Shown: one piece after another, positions 14,273 through 22,595 of the stretch
Position numbering within the stretch: the stretch's first letter is position 1
Layout: every line of letters begins with the position of its first letter
Origin: Ferrovum sp.
Lineage (GTDB): Bacteria; Pseudomonadota; Gammaproteobacteria; Burkholderiales; Ferrovaceae
DNA length: 22,672 nucleotides
NCBI GenBank assembly: GCA_027450105.1
Contig: DAIDKJ010000005.1
Span: forward strand, 1-22,672
Reading direction: 5' to 3'
Made by a program: the position numbers and the translations under genes
Notes under the pieces: model-generated
Told to the model about the DNA's origin: nothing
The model's database searches: none
Seen by the model: only the letters and a program-made list of their open reading frames with translations

Positions 14273-16474
14273 TTATTTTTCAAGGAAAGTATATGCCCCG
14301 TCCCAGAGTTCTGGTGGGGGCATTTCCCGGAATTGATGGATGCGATCCAGATACAACTGTCCCAGTTTGTCATTTTCGCTTACGGCCATCCAGGATCTGA
14401 TTTTCGATTCAGCAGTATCCCATGACTGTTGTCGGTAGTCATCCAGCGCCTGAAGGAATTGGACGCGCTGCTGCAAGAGGGATGAAGGCAACTGCTGAGT
14501 TATTCCCAGGGGCTGGTAAATGGCTACCGGTTCGTCTTTGCCCTTGACTCTGACCCGGTCCAGTTCCATGAAGGTATGATCGGGCAGAGTACGAATGACG
14601 TTTTCTCCCACCAGGATGCCTACCCCGTACTGTTTGGTAAGGCTTTCCAGACGTGACGCCAAGTTTACTGCATCCCCCATGACTGTATAGGCAATACGGT
14701 AACTGGAGCCCATATTGCCCACGCTGACCAGTCCGGTATTCAAGCCAATGCCGATTTGAATGGGTGGCCAGCCGTTTTCTTCAAATTGTTGATTCAGATC
14801 CACCAAACGCTCCTGCATGCTCAAAGCCGTGGTCAATGCATGGCGCGCGTGCTCGGAATCAGACAGCGGTGCACCCCAGAAGGCCATGATGGCGTCCCCG
14901 ATATATTTGTCGATTGTCCCCAGATGCTGATAAATGGATTCGGTCATGGCAGTCAGGTAGAGATTCATGAGCTTGGACAGAGCGCGTGGGTCCAGTCCTT
15001 CGCACAAGGTGGTAAAGCTGCGTATGTCCGAGAACAGAATGGTGAGTTCGCGGCTTTCTCCTTCCATGGTGAAGCGCTCGGGATCTTTGCTCATGACTTT
15101 AACCAGATCCGGGGGGACATATTGGCCAAACAGTCCGGCTAGCTGGTGTTTGGTTCTGGTTTCCAGGAAATACCCCTGGATCATGCCCCAACTGTAGAGC
15201 AGGATTGTCATCATCAGATTGGCCGCCAAAGGCATATGGATGTTCCTGTATTTCCACAAGTACAGGTTCAGCCCTGAAAGACCAATGAGTGTGACTCCAG
15301 TGAGCAGGGTCGCTCTTAGGGCACTCAAATGGAGCAACAGCGGGGCTAAAAGCAACCCCATCACCACTAGCAAGGCCAGGTTGGTTCCCTGAATGAACCA
15401 GGGTTCCTGCTTGATTTTTTGATCGAGTATGCCAGTAATTAGATTGGCGTGAACTTCCACGCCAGGAAATGTTTCCCCCACGGGCGTGACTCGCAGATCC
15501 TTCAGGCCTAAGGCGGTAGACCCTACCAGCACGATGGCGCCGTCCAATCGTTTTCGATCCACCTGATCCTGTAGCACATCGGTGGCAGATACGTACGGAT
15601 AACTACCCTGAGGCCCCCGATACGGAACCAGTGCGGCCACATTTTGGTTGACGGGAATCTCCATGCCAGCGGTGCTGAGTTTTTCCAGCACTCCATAGCC
15701 ACCTGCATAATTCCGGTAGGAAAACTCCAGTGGTTGCCCGCCCGTGAGTGCCCTGACTACGGCCAGGGCAAAGGATTCGTACAACCCTCCCTGGTAGGCT
15801 TCCAGCAATTGCACCCGGCGAATGGATCCGTCCGCATCGGGCAGGGGATTAAAAAAACCAGCCCCGGTTGCGGCAGACTGAAAGATGGACAGGTTGGAGC
15901 CGAAGCCTGTGGCCGTCACAAAGGGGATCTGGTGTTGACTCAAGATTTCCTGGCGCAATACAGGATCCGGGATGGCCCCACTGGTGCGATGGTTTTCGTT
16001 GGTAAAATAGTAGCTCAGTACCACGGGACGACCGCGCAACCGGCTGGCAAACCGTTGGTCATGATCCAGTTGCGGGCGCAGTTGCTGGAACAGTTCCTGA
16101 AAATGCCGGTCCTGGTGGAGTTGACCCCTGGCCAGTTGCTCCAGAACGCTCAGGCCCGAACTGTCGTCCTGCTGGGCAAATACCACATCAAACGCTACCA
16201 GCGCCACTTGATCGTGGTCAAACAGATGATCCAGCAGATCGCTGATACGATCCCGCCCCCATGGCCAGCGTCCTTCGCGATTCAGGCTCTTTTCATCAAT
16301 GTCCACGATGACAACGCGGGGATCTACAGTATTTTCCATGAAGAAGCGCAGTTTGGCATCGTAGATCATGGCATCCAGCTGACGAATGACGCCAATGGGG
16401 AGAATTTGCGCGGTGTGCAGAAAAAAGATCAGCACGATGCAGAATCCAACGACGATGGGCCAGAGTTTTCTCAA
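14273..16474 (-). CDS. CHASE2-domain class III adenylate cyclase (733 aa)
   Basis: The product makes cAMP from ATP in the cytoplasm under control of an extracytoplasmic CHASE2 sensor. Residues 5-30 form a membrane anchor. Residues 31-345 are CHASE2 (DAKLRFF, VVIVDIDEKSLNREGRWPWGRD, VHANLITGIL). Residues 362-432 hold about three membrane segments, and 470-655 form the catalytic domain. Metal-binding Asp483 (FSDIRSFT) and Asp527 (KYIGDAIMAFW) are present, as are Lys523 and Asp601 (TVMGDAVN), which favour ATP over GTP, and the Asn604/Arg608 pair (VNLASRLE). A C-terminal helical tail of about 75 residues follows. The start is a TTG at 16474 with GAGG seven bases upstream. It is divergent from the HD-GYP gene, with a 218-base shared upstream region in which I see no convincing promoter. 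Confidence 0.92.
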   Translation of the reverse strand: MRKLWPIVVGFCIVLIFFLHTAQILPIGVIRQLDAMIYDAKLRFFMENTVDPRVVIVDIDEKSLNREGRWPWGRDRISDLLDHLFDHDQVALVAFDVVFAQQDDSSGLSVLEQLARGQLHQDRHFQELFQQLRPQLDHDQRFASRLRGRPVVLSYYFTNENHRTSGAIPDPVLRQEILSQHQIPFVTATGFGSNLSIFQSAATGAGFFNPLPDADGSIRRVQLLEAYQGGLYESFALAVVRALTGGQPLEFSYRNYAGGYGVLEKLSTAGMEIPVNQNVAALVPYRGPQGSYPYVSATDVLQDQVDRKRLDGAIVLVGSTALGLKDLRVTPVGETFPGVEVHANLITGILDQKIKQEPWFIQGTNLALLVVMGLLLAPLLLHLSALRATLLTGVTLIGLSGLNLYLWKYRNIHMPLAANLMMTILLYSWGMIQGYFLETRTKHQLAGLFGQYVPPDLVKVMSKDPERFTMEGESRELTILFSDIRSFTTLCEGLDPRALSKLMNLYLTAMTESIYQHLGTIDKYIGDAIMAFWGAPLSDSEHARHALTTALSMQERLVDLNQQFEENGWPPIQIGIGLNTGLVSVGNMGSSYRIAYTVMGDAVNLASRLESLTKQYGVGILVGENVIRTLPDHTFMELDRVRVKGKDEPVAIYQPLGITQQLPSSLLQQRVQFLQALDDYRQQSWDTAESKIRSWMAVSENDKLGQLYLDRIHQFREMPPPELWDGAYTFLEK

Positions 16475-16692
16475 AGGTGCGCCTCAGTAGCAGGATTACG
16501 CCATTGTACCTCCAGCTCATGAAGGTTGATATCTAGGTGGGGCATTCAATTTCAACTTGCCAACCACGGGAATTTGGGCAATGATCTTCGTGCTGAATGG
16601 GGTGATCAAGAGGAGTAAACGGCCGAAATTTTCATCGTTGCGAGCTTTTGGTTCGCTTTGATGTCTTGACGGTTTTGACAGGGAGTGCGTTC

Positions 16693-18375
16693 ATGGTTGA
16701 CAGGCCTGAGCTGAATGCCCGAAATGAAGAGGTAGCCTCACTTCTGGAGCGCATGAAGCAGCTCAATGCGGTGGGTATCGCGCTGTCCTCATGCCGGAAT
16801 ACTTCACTCTTGCTGGAGGAAATTCTCACAGCGGCGCGCAAAATTACCGATGCCGATGCGGGCACCCTGTATCTGCTCAATGACCAGAAGCATCTGAAAT
16901 TCGAGATCCTGCAGAATGAAAGCCTGAAAATCTTCAAGGGTGGGGCGCACAATGACCCCATTCCCTTTGCCCCGATCCCGCTGTACCTGGCTGACGGAAC
17001 CCCTAATGACAGTTTGATTGTGGTGAATTCAGTCATTCATGACCGTACGGTCAATGTGCATGATGCCTACCAGGATGAGGGATTCGATTTCTCCGGCCCG
17101 CGCAAATTTGACGAGATGACTGGGTACCGTTCCCGTTCGTTCTTGACAGTGCCCATGAAGAACCATGAGCAGGACATCATTGGGGTGTTGCAGTTGATCA
17201 ATGCCTGCGATCCAAAGACCGGGACAGTGAGTTTCTTTTCCACTGATGATCAGCAACTGGTGGAATCACTGGCTTCCCAGGCGGCTGTCGCGCTGACCAA
17301 TCGGGCTCTCATCCAGCAATTGGAGCAGTTGTTCGAGTCTTTTGTGCGGATGATCAATGCGGCCATCGACGACAAGTCTCCCTACACGGCGGGCCATTGT
17401 GCACGGGTACCGGTGTTGACCCTGATGTTGGCTGATGCGGTCAGTGCCCAGCAACAGGGGCCTTACGCTGACTTCACTATGTCTGCTGTGGATCGCAACG
17501 AATTGCACATTGCGGCCCTATTGCATGATTGTGGCAAAGTGACTACCCCAGTTCATATCGTGGACAAGGCCACCAAGCTGGAATCCATCAATGACCGTAT
17601 CCAGTTGCTCGATACACGCTTTGAAATCATCCGGCGCGACATGGAAATCGCTCAGTTGCGTGCCCAGTTGCTTGCTGCCTCGGCGCAGGAGGGGGCAGAG
17701 GAAGCGAAGGCAGCACAGGGCCTATACCAGACCAGACTGGAGCAATTGCGCTCTGATCAGAGCTTTCTCCATCAATGCAATACGGGTGGAGAATATATGG
17801 CCCCTGAACTGAAACAGCGCGTCAAGGAGATTTCCTTGCGTTATCAGTGGAACAATGGGCAGGGGGAAACCTTGCCGATTCTGACGGATAACGAGATTTA
17901 CAATCTGTGCATCGAGCGCGGCACTTTGACGGCCGAAGAGCGCGAAACCATTAATCATCACGTGGTGATGACCATTAACATGCTTAATTCAATCCAGTGG
18001 CCCAAGCATTTGCAACGAGTGGCCGAATACGCCGGAGGCCATCACGAACGCATGGATGGTAAGGGCTACCCCAAGGGATTGAAACGCGCGCAGATGTCAG
18101 TTCAGGCCCGGGTGATGGCCATTGCCGATATTTTTGAAGCCCTGACTGCACGAGACCGACCGTACAAACCAGGCAAGAAGCTCAGCGAAGCCTTAGATAT
18201 TCTGGGGAAGATGAAGTTGGGGCAGCATGTGGACCCGGATCTTTTCGACATTTTCATCCGCGAGAAAGTTTACCTACGCTATGCCGAACAGTATATGCCT
18301 CCAGAACAAGTGGACACTGTGGATGAGACCAAAATCCCTGGGTACGTTGCCGAAGTTGCCAAGCGTACTTTCTAA
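16693..18375 (+). CDS. GAF/HD-GYP protein, probable c-di-GMP phosphodiesterase (560 aa)
   Basis: Residues 25-205 contain a GAF sensor domain (LLLEEILTAARKITDADAGTLYLL, FLTVPMKN, IIGVLQLINA). An HD-GYP domain follows: TAGHCARV (His235), ALLHDCGK (His278-Asp279), NHHVV (His422-His423), GGHHERMDGKGYP (His450-His451 and GYP at 458-460), and IADIFEALTARDRPY. Between the HD and the NHH motif is an insertion of roughly 100 residues, charged and helical (MEIAQLRAQLLAA, YQTRLEQLRSD), longer than in standard HD-GYP domains. No membrane segment is seen, so the protein is cytosolic. The start at 16693 is fixed by AGGGAG seven bases upstream; an upstream in-frame extension to 16648 is unsupported. It ends six bases from the convergent FecR gene. 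HD-GYP proteins hydrolyse c-di-GMP to pGpG or GMP; all usual ligands are present. Confidence 0.9.
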   Translation: MVDRPELNARNEEVASLLERMKQLNAVGIALSSCRNTSLLLEEILTAARKITDADAGTLYLLNDQKHLKFEILQNESLKIFKGGAHNDPIPFAPIPLYLADGTPNDSLIVVNSVIHDRTVNVHDAYQDEGFDFSGPRKFDEMTGYRSRSFLTVPMKNHEQDIIGVLQLINACDPKTGTVSFFSTDDQQLVESLASQAAVALTNRALIQQLEQLFESFVRMINAAIDDKSPYTAGHCARVPVLTLMLADAVSAQQQGPYADFTMSAVDRNELHIAALLHDCGKVTTPVHIVDKATKLESINDRIQLLDTRFEIIRRDMEIAQLRAQLLAASAQEGAEEAKAAQGLYQTRLEQLRSDQSFLHQCNTGGEYMAPELKQRVKEISLRYQWNNGQGETLPILTDNEIYNLCIERGTLTAEERETINHHVVMTINMLNSIQWPKHLQRVAEYAGGHHERMDGKGYPKGLKRAQMSVQARVMAIADIFEALTARDRPYKPGKKLSEALDILGKMKLGQHVDPDLFDIFIREKVYLRYAEQYMPPEQVDTVDETKIPGYVAEVAKRTF

Positions 18376-18381
18376 CAATTC

Positions 18382-19917
18382 TTAGCGTTTGAAGGCGGCC
18401 ACGCCGGAAACTGTGCTGCTGATGGTTGGCAATAGCGGGCTATCGCGTGTATTTAGGGAATAAGACGGTGCTATGGGGACGCTCTGGTTAGGTAAGCCCA
18501 CCAGATGCGGGTTTATGAGGCCGGAACCACTGGGAATGGGGGTAGTGCTGCCTATCCTGATCAGAAGGTTTCTCCCCGGCAGGTCTTGCCCTGCGCTAGC
18601 TGACCAACGACCCCAGGCAACTTCTATGTTGCGGCCTGTCCCCGGCGATTCCACTTGGCGAAAAGTTCCACCGACTCCGCCAGTACCTAAGTTGGTGCCA
18701 GTACCAGAAGTAGTACCAGTACCAGAAGTAGTACCAGTACCAGAGGTGGCGCCAGGTTTGATCGTCCCCGTAGGTGTGACGTTGGTTATGGCGACGGTTT
18801 GACCCGTTGTGGGGTTAGATGCGGTTTGAGTGATCAGGTTTACTTGCACGCCAGAGGTGGTGCTAGTCCCGGTTAACTGGGGTGTCATCATCATAGGGGC
18901 TGAACCGGTGGAGGCAGATGGGCTTGTCGGTGAACTAATCTGGGTCAGAATTTGAGTAACGACCTGGGGCGATTGAACCGAAATGGCTGAAGAAAAGCTA
19001 TTAAGCTGAAAATTGTCTTCATGGGTGATTGTAGTTCGGGCGCTGACCAGCGTGCCTGAGCCCAATCCCTGGTCCGGAGTCGAGTTGGGGCTGGATGGGC
19101 TGGTTGGCGCCAGCGCGTTCGGGGACGATGATGAACTTGATCCGGGAGAAGGCCCCTGGCCCTGGCTGGGGAGTCCGGCAACCGCGCCTGTGCCAGCGGA
19201 CCCTGAACTTGAGGGCTTTTGGCCAGGCGCTTTGCTGTTGCTGGGCGCCGACACAGCGGTGAATAGAGAGGGCATGAAACGGACTTTCTGGGGTGCGCTA
19301 CCGAGGTTGGCTGCATAACCCACCTCGTGGGTCTTGATGTCTACGGATCCTTTGTCCGTCTCCATGAAGGTACTGCCTTTCAGGGGAGAGTCATAGGCTC
19401 CCGGAGGATCGATGGTCTTGGTTCCCGGTGGAGGGGGGGGTACATACCCTGCATCATGATCCGTTCCTCGAATCCCGATGCTAGCGGCAGGGGTTTTGAT
19501 CAGATAGTTTTGTTTATTGGCTTGTCCAACGGCTCCCGTAATGGCCCTGAAGCTGCCCTTGGCCAGCGAGAAAAATCCCTTTTCGCTGTCGTCTTGTTTG
19601 CCGTTGTACTTGAAGGCGTCCACCCGAATTTCGGTGTCGGGGCGTATGGCCATGAATCCGCCGTCTTTCAGGGCAATTTGGGCGGAGGCTGGGTTGCCAG
19701 TCGATAGAGTGTCGCCCTCATTCAGGGTCTCGCCCTTCTTGGCTGAGCGCACATGACCAGCATCGTCGGTGATTTTGACGTCCCCGCTGACAAACAGGAA
19801 GCGACCGGCAATTTCGGCTCTGGCGGACGGTGTCATTCCCCCAAGCATCAGCAGTACCATGAAAACTTTGGCATAGCGCAGCAAGGCTCGATCTGAAACT
19901 GAGAAGAGGTATTTCAT
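18382..19917 (-). CDS. Exported FecR-domain protein with low-complexity tail (511 aa)
   Basis: A signal peptide (MKYLFSVSDRALLRYAKVF..., cleavage near SARA/EIAG) is followed by a FecR domain at about 38-150: FVSGDVKITDDAG, KKGETLNEGDTLSTG, AQIALKDGGFMAIRPDTEIRV, FSLAKGSFRAITGAVG, YLIKTPAASIGIRGTDHDA. A PPPPPG linker comes next, then long Ser/Pro/Gly/Thr-rich segments (about 230-440) including SGTGTT repeats, and a C-terminal stretch with EVAWGRW. FecR domains sense or transmit envelope signals and often sit in surface-structure loci. The protein stops soon after the WGRW region, where longer relatives, as I recall them, continue into a beta-rich domain, so it may be C-terminally truncated. 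GGGAGAG eight bases before the ATG at 19917 fixes the start. It follows the TPR/barrel gene by 58 bases, probably in one operon. Confidence 0.82.
   Translation of the reverse strand: MKYLFSVSDRALLRYAKVFMVLLMLGGMTPSARAEIAGRFLFVSGDVKITDDAGHVRSAKKGETLNEGDTLSTGNPASAQIALKDGGFMAIRPDTEIRVDAFKYNGKQDDSEKGFFSLAKGSFRAITGAVGQANKQNYLIKTPAASIGIRGTDHDAGYVPPPPPGTKTIDPPGAYDSPLKGSTFMETDKGSVDIKTHEVGYAANLGSAPQKVRFMPSLFTAVSAPSNSKAPGQKPSSSGSAGTGAVAGLPSQGQGPSPGSSSSSSPNALAPTSPSSPNSTPDQGLGSGTLVSARTTITHEDNFQLNSFSSAISVQSPQVVTQILTQISSPTSPSASTGSAPMMMTPQLTGTSTTSGVQVNLITQTASNPTTGQTVAITNVTPTGTIKPGATSGTGTTSGTGTTSGTGTNLGTGGVGGTFRQVESPGTGRNIEVAWGRWSASAGQDLPGRNLLIRIGSTTPIPSGSGLINPHLVGLPNQSVPIAPSYSLNTRDSPLLPTISSTVSGVAAFKR
18694..18747 (-). 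repeat. Three tandem 18-bp units in the FecR gene
   Basis: The plus strand shows three consecutive 18-base units of the type AGTACCAGTACCAGAAGT (the first begins GGTGCC, the third ends GAGGT). They encode SGTGTT repeats in the linker of the FecR protein. Units are in frame, so copy-number change would alter linker length without breaking the gene. Confidence 0.85.
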
Positions 19918-19975
19918 GCGGATTCTCTCCCGACCATCGTCCATTTCGGTGACATAAGGCTTCAGGGGATCTGTT

Positions 19976-21385
19976 TTAGAATTCACGACGCAACACCACC
20001 GAGCTTTCAGTGCGTTCAAAGGTGTACAGGGCAATGTTAGAATTATTGTGGGTATATAAAATTTGCGCACGAGCCGACCAAAGCGAATTGATATGCCAAT
20101 TGGCACCCACAGCAAGATCAGCCAACTGATCGTTGCCGATTGCAATCAGACTGGAACGCGCATAGGGACTAGAATCCTTACGCCACTGATAGTCTAGGTT
20201 GGTATACAAATCCACCGTTGAGAATACGGAATACTGCCCAAACAACACCAGACCTTCATAAGTTCGTCCCATGTTGCTGCCGTTGGCCTGGAGGTTGATT
20301 GCGCGATCGTTGCCCAATAGCAGACCTGAATAGAGTAGAGGCTTGCCGCTACCGTCAAAATTGTGCAGCCAGCTAGTGCCAATGATCTGCTGGTTCAGAT
20401 CAAATACAGACAAATCCGGGAATCGTTGCTGATTATATTGTCCAAACAAGGCCACCTGATTGGCCGCATCCAGCATGTGTCGCCACTCGAGGTTGATTCC
20501 AACGGACTGCTGATCCATGCGAGGTGCCGCGGCAGGCGGGGCGGCTGGGATTTCCCCATTCTGGCGGTACGATTGAACCTGTAAACTACCCCGGTATAGA
20601 TCGGGGCCGTCCACGGCAGTCAGACCCAGATGAGCGTCAACAGATTGCGCGTTGTAAGGGCTATCCTGCTGGTAATCCCGTTGTCGCCCATCCAGCCCAG
20701 CAAAAACCGCCAGTTGATCGTCAAGTGCGTAGGTGTAGTTCAAGCCCGCACCGGCGAACATGAACGCGCTTTTTCGAAGGACGGAATTGCCAGTGGCCTG
20801 GATATCGGCGATGTTATAAGCAGCCAGAACGCCGGCTGTAAAATCGTTGGTGACTGCGGTGATGTTGCTGTCATAACCCAGACCTATTTCAAGGTAGCCA
20901 TTCAGGCTAGACTTCTTGACCTCTTCACGCTGCTCGATAGCGGTTTGGTATTGCTTGATGGTGGCTTTGGCCTCGGGAGGTGGGTTCAGAGACAAAACAC
21001 TGTCAAATTCGCGTTTGGCGCGCGCATAATCGCCCAAGGCAAAGAAAGCCCGAGCCATGTCCAGACGGGCTCCAGCAAAATTGGGATTGACGGCTAATAC
21101 CCGTTCCAGGGCGATAGTCGCCTTTTCGGCATGGCCGCTGTCCAAGGCAGCGATACCCAGCAGATAGTCATAAGCCTCATCGCCAGCTTGGTCGAATTCC
21201 CTGGGGGCGAGCAGGCCATAGGCCTCGTTGGCTTTTCCGGCGCGCATCAGAGCATTGGCCTGTTCCAGAAGCGCATCTGCCGCAACAGCCACCACGCTCC
21301 AGGAGACCATGATCAGCAGGAAACCCAGCAAGCAAGTGCTGATCCAAGCGCGGTTCTGGTATGAATGTCTGAAATGTTTCATCAT
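19976..21385 (-). CDS. TPR-containing outer-membrane beta-barrel protein (469 aa)
   Basis: An N-terminal export signal (ISTCLLGFLLIMVSWSVVAVAA, cleavage near AVA/AD) is followed by TPR helices at about 40-150 (ALLEQANALMRAGKANEAYGLL, ALERVLAVNPNFAGARLDMARAFFALGDYARAKREFDSVLSLNP). From LNGYLEIGLGYDSNITAVTNDF onward come alternating amphipathic strands to a terminal Phe (VVLRREF), the usual outer-membrane barrel end signal. The arrangement resembles DUF560/Slam-like proteins, in which a periplasmic TPR domain precedes a barrel that moves or assembles surface proteins. True Slam function is not shown. The start is uncertain: ATG pairs at 21385/21382 are used, and an upstream frame to 21457 has no support. 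It heads an operon with the FecR gene. Confidence 0.8.
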   Translation of the reverse strand: MMKHFRHSYQNRAWISTCLLGFLLIMVSWSVVAVAADALLEQANALMRAGKANEAYGLLAPREFDQAGDEAYDYLLGIAALDSGHAEKATIALERVLAVNPNFAGARLDMARAFFALGDYARAKREFDSVLSLNPPPEAKATIKQYQTAIEQREEVKKSSLNGYLEIGLGYDSNITAVTNDFTAGVLAAYNIADIQATGNSVLRKSAFMFAGAGLNYTYALDDQLAVFAGLDGRQRDYQQDSPYNAQSVDAHLGLTAVDGPDLYRGSLQVQSYRQNGEIPAAPPAAAPRMDQQSVGINLEWRHMLDAANQVALFGQYNQQRFPDLSVFDLNQQIIGTSWLHNFDGSGKPLLYSGLLLGNDRAINLQANGSNMGRTYEGLVLFGQYSVFSTVDLYTNLDYQWRKDSSPYARSSLIAIGNDQLADLAVGANWHINSLWSARAQILYTHNNSNIALYTFERTESSVVLRREF

Positions 21386-21471
21386 GAATTCATGTGGTTG
21401 ATCCTTCGTGGCGGCAACGACAGGTCGATTTTTTGGCGATCCGACCAGCAGCTCCACAATTACCCAGATAT

Positions 21472-21500
21472 AGCATAGATCAAAAAAAAAATAATTTCAA
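21472..21500 (-). promoter_or_regulatory. Sigma-70-type promoter with a ten-base homopolymer in the spacer
   Basis: On the minus strand TTGAAA (21500-21495, 5/6 match) and TATGCT (21477-21472, 4/6) are separated by exactly 17 bases. Ten consecutive T (A on the plus strand, 21482-21491) lie in that spacer. It points at the TPR-FecR operon and gives a leader of about 80 bases before 21385. It lies within the unrelated 3' tail of the broken transposase gene. Confidence 0.5.
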
Positions 21501-22574
21501 TTTTTTTAAATGAGCACCAGCATATCCTGCATCGTGGCCAAGATTTTGGTGCGCGAGAGGTAAAAAGGGGTCAGACCCCAAAAATACATAAAAAATCAGT
21601 GCTGTCCAAATCTGGGTTTTCACGGCGTTGGCCGAGGTGCCGACAAACGTTTTGATCTTCAGGTTTTGTTTGAGCGCCTTGAAGAACAATTCGACTTGCC
21701 AACGATCCTTGTAAATTGCCGCGATGGTCGAAGCGCCAAGACCGTGGTGATTGCTCAGGAACACCAGCGTTTCCCCGGTGTCTTCGCGGATGACCACGAC
21801 GCGGCGCAGGAGGTGTGGGCATTTTTCCTGCGCGCCCGTACCGGTCAGGCGGACGGTCTGGTCTTTAAGAATATTCCGGTTCTGTGGAGGGTCGCGTTCT
21901 TCGACCACCTCATACTGCGCGTTGTCCTTCATGCGCGTGACAAAGAAAACACCGGACTCCGTCCAATCTGCGAACAGTCGGTAGTCGTTGTAGCCTCGGT
22001 CATCCACCACGATGGTGCCGGGCGCGAAGGCAATTTGCCAAGCCGCTTTGATGTCTGAGACCTTGCCGTCGGTCACCAGCCCAAAACACGGCAGGTAGCC
22101 GTCATGGTCGAGGACCAGATGCAGTTTGACCGCCCCCTTGGTGCGTCGGAATTTCGCCCAGTCGTACATCGACAGGCACAGATCGATGACCGTCGAGTCG
22201 AGGCTGACCAGTTTATTCTTGAAGCGGAACTTCTTTTTACCGGTAGTTTTTGCCGCTACGGTACCGTACAAATTATAAAAGACCTTCTCGAACAGTTCCC
22301 AAGGGCGGTGGCCGTTGGCGTAGGACAAGGATGATCGGGCTGGCGCTTCTATGCCGAGGTGCACGAGTTTGCCCTCGCAACTTTTAAGCCCGCCCTCGAT
22401 TTCTCGCAACGAATGTGCGCGCCCCAACTGGCAGAACAACATGGCAACGAACTGACTCCAACTCGACAGCCCCTTGCTGCGGTGCTCTGCCTAGGTTTCT
22501 TTGACGAAGCGCTCGAAGTCGGTGCGCGGAATTAACTTGAGTATTTGGCTGAACATGCTGCATGATGCTTTCAC
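21480..22574 (-). pseudogene. IS4-family transposase, interrupted and 3'-truncated
   Basis: The gene starts at GTG 22574 with AAGGAG seven bases upstream, then MFSQILKLIPRTDFERFVKET and an in-frame TAG at 22493-22491 (codon 28). The frame reopens with AEHRSKGLSSWSQFVAMLFCQLGRAHSLREIEGGL, typical of IS4-family enzymes with an N-terminal DUF4372 domain. The DDE core is intact: Asp126 (SLDSTVIDL), Asp191 or Asp192 (IVVDDRGYND), and the Y-2-R-3-E-6-K signature (YKDRWQVELFFKALK; Tyr288, Arg291, Glu295, Lys302). After TQIWTALI (about 21594) family similarity ends, and the last 38 codons are unrelated sequence with a palindrome and a poly-T run. Relatives continue for about 50 more residues. With a nonsense codon and a lost C-terminus it cannot make the full enzyme, though internal starts after the stop exist. 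Confidence 0.88.
21567..21579. repeat. GGGGTCAGACCCC palindrome at the transposase breakpoint
   Basis: A 13-base inverted repeat (GGGGTC, A, GACCCC) is flanked by five A on each side of the plus strand (five T in transposase orientation). It sits about 15 bases beyond the point where transposase similarity ends. It could fold into a short terminator-like hairpin in either direction. I recall this palindrome as a recurrent intergenic motif in many proteobacterial genomes; no other exact copy is seen in this window. Confidence 0.6.
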
Positions 22575-22595
22575 GTTGGGTCTCCTTCGGTCAGG

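Noticed and set aside
15644..16522. 292-codon open frame on the plus strand opposite the adenylate cyclase
   Set aside because: It lies antisense to CHASE2 coding sequence with conserved motifs; composition is that of a reverse-strand shadow.
16475..16692. Sigma-54-like site (TGGCA on the minus strand near 16555) between the cyclase and HD-GYP genes
   Set aside because: The GG is present but no GC element occurs at the correct spacing.
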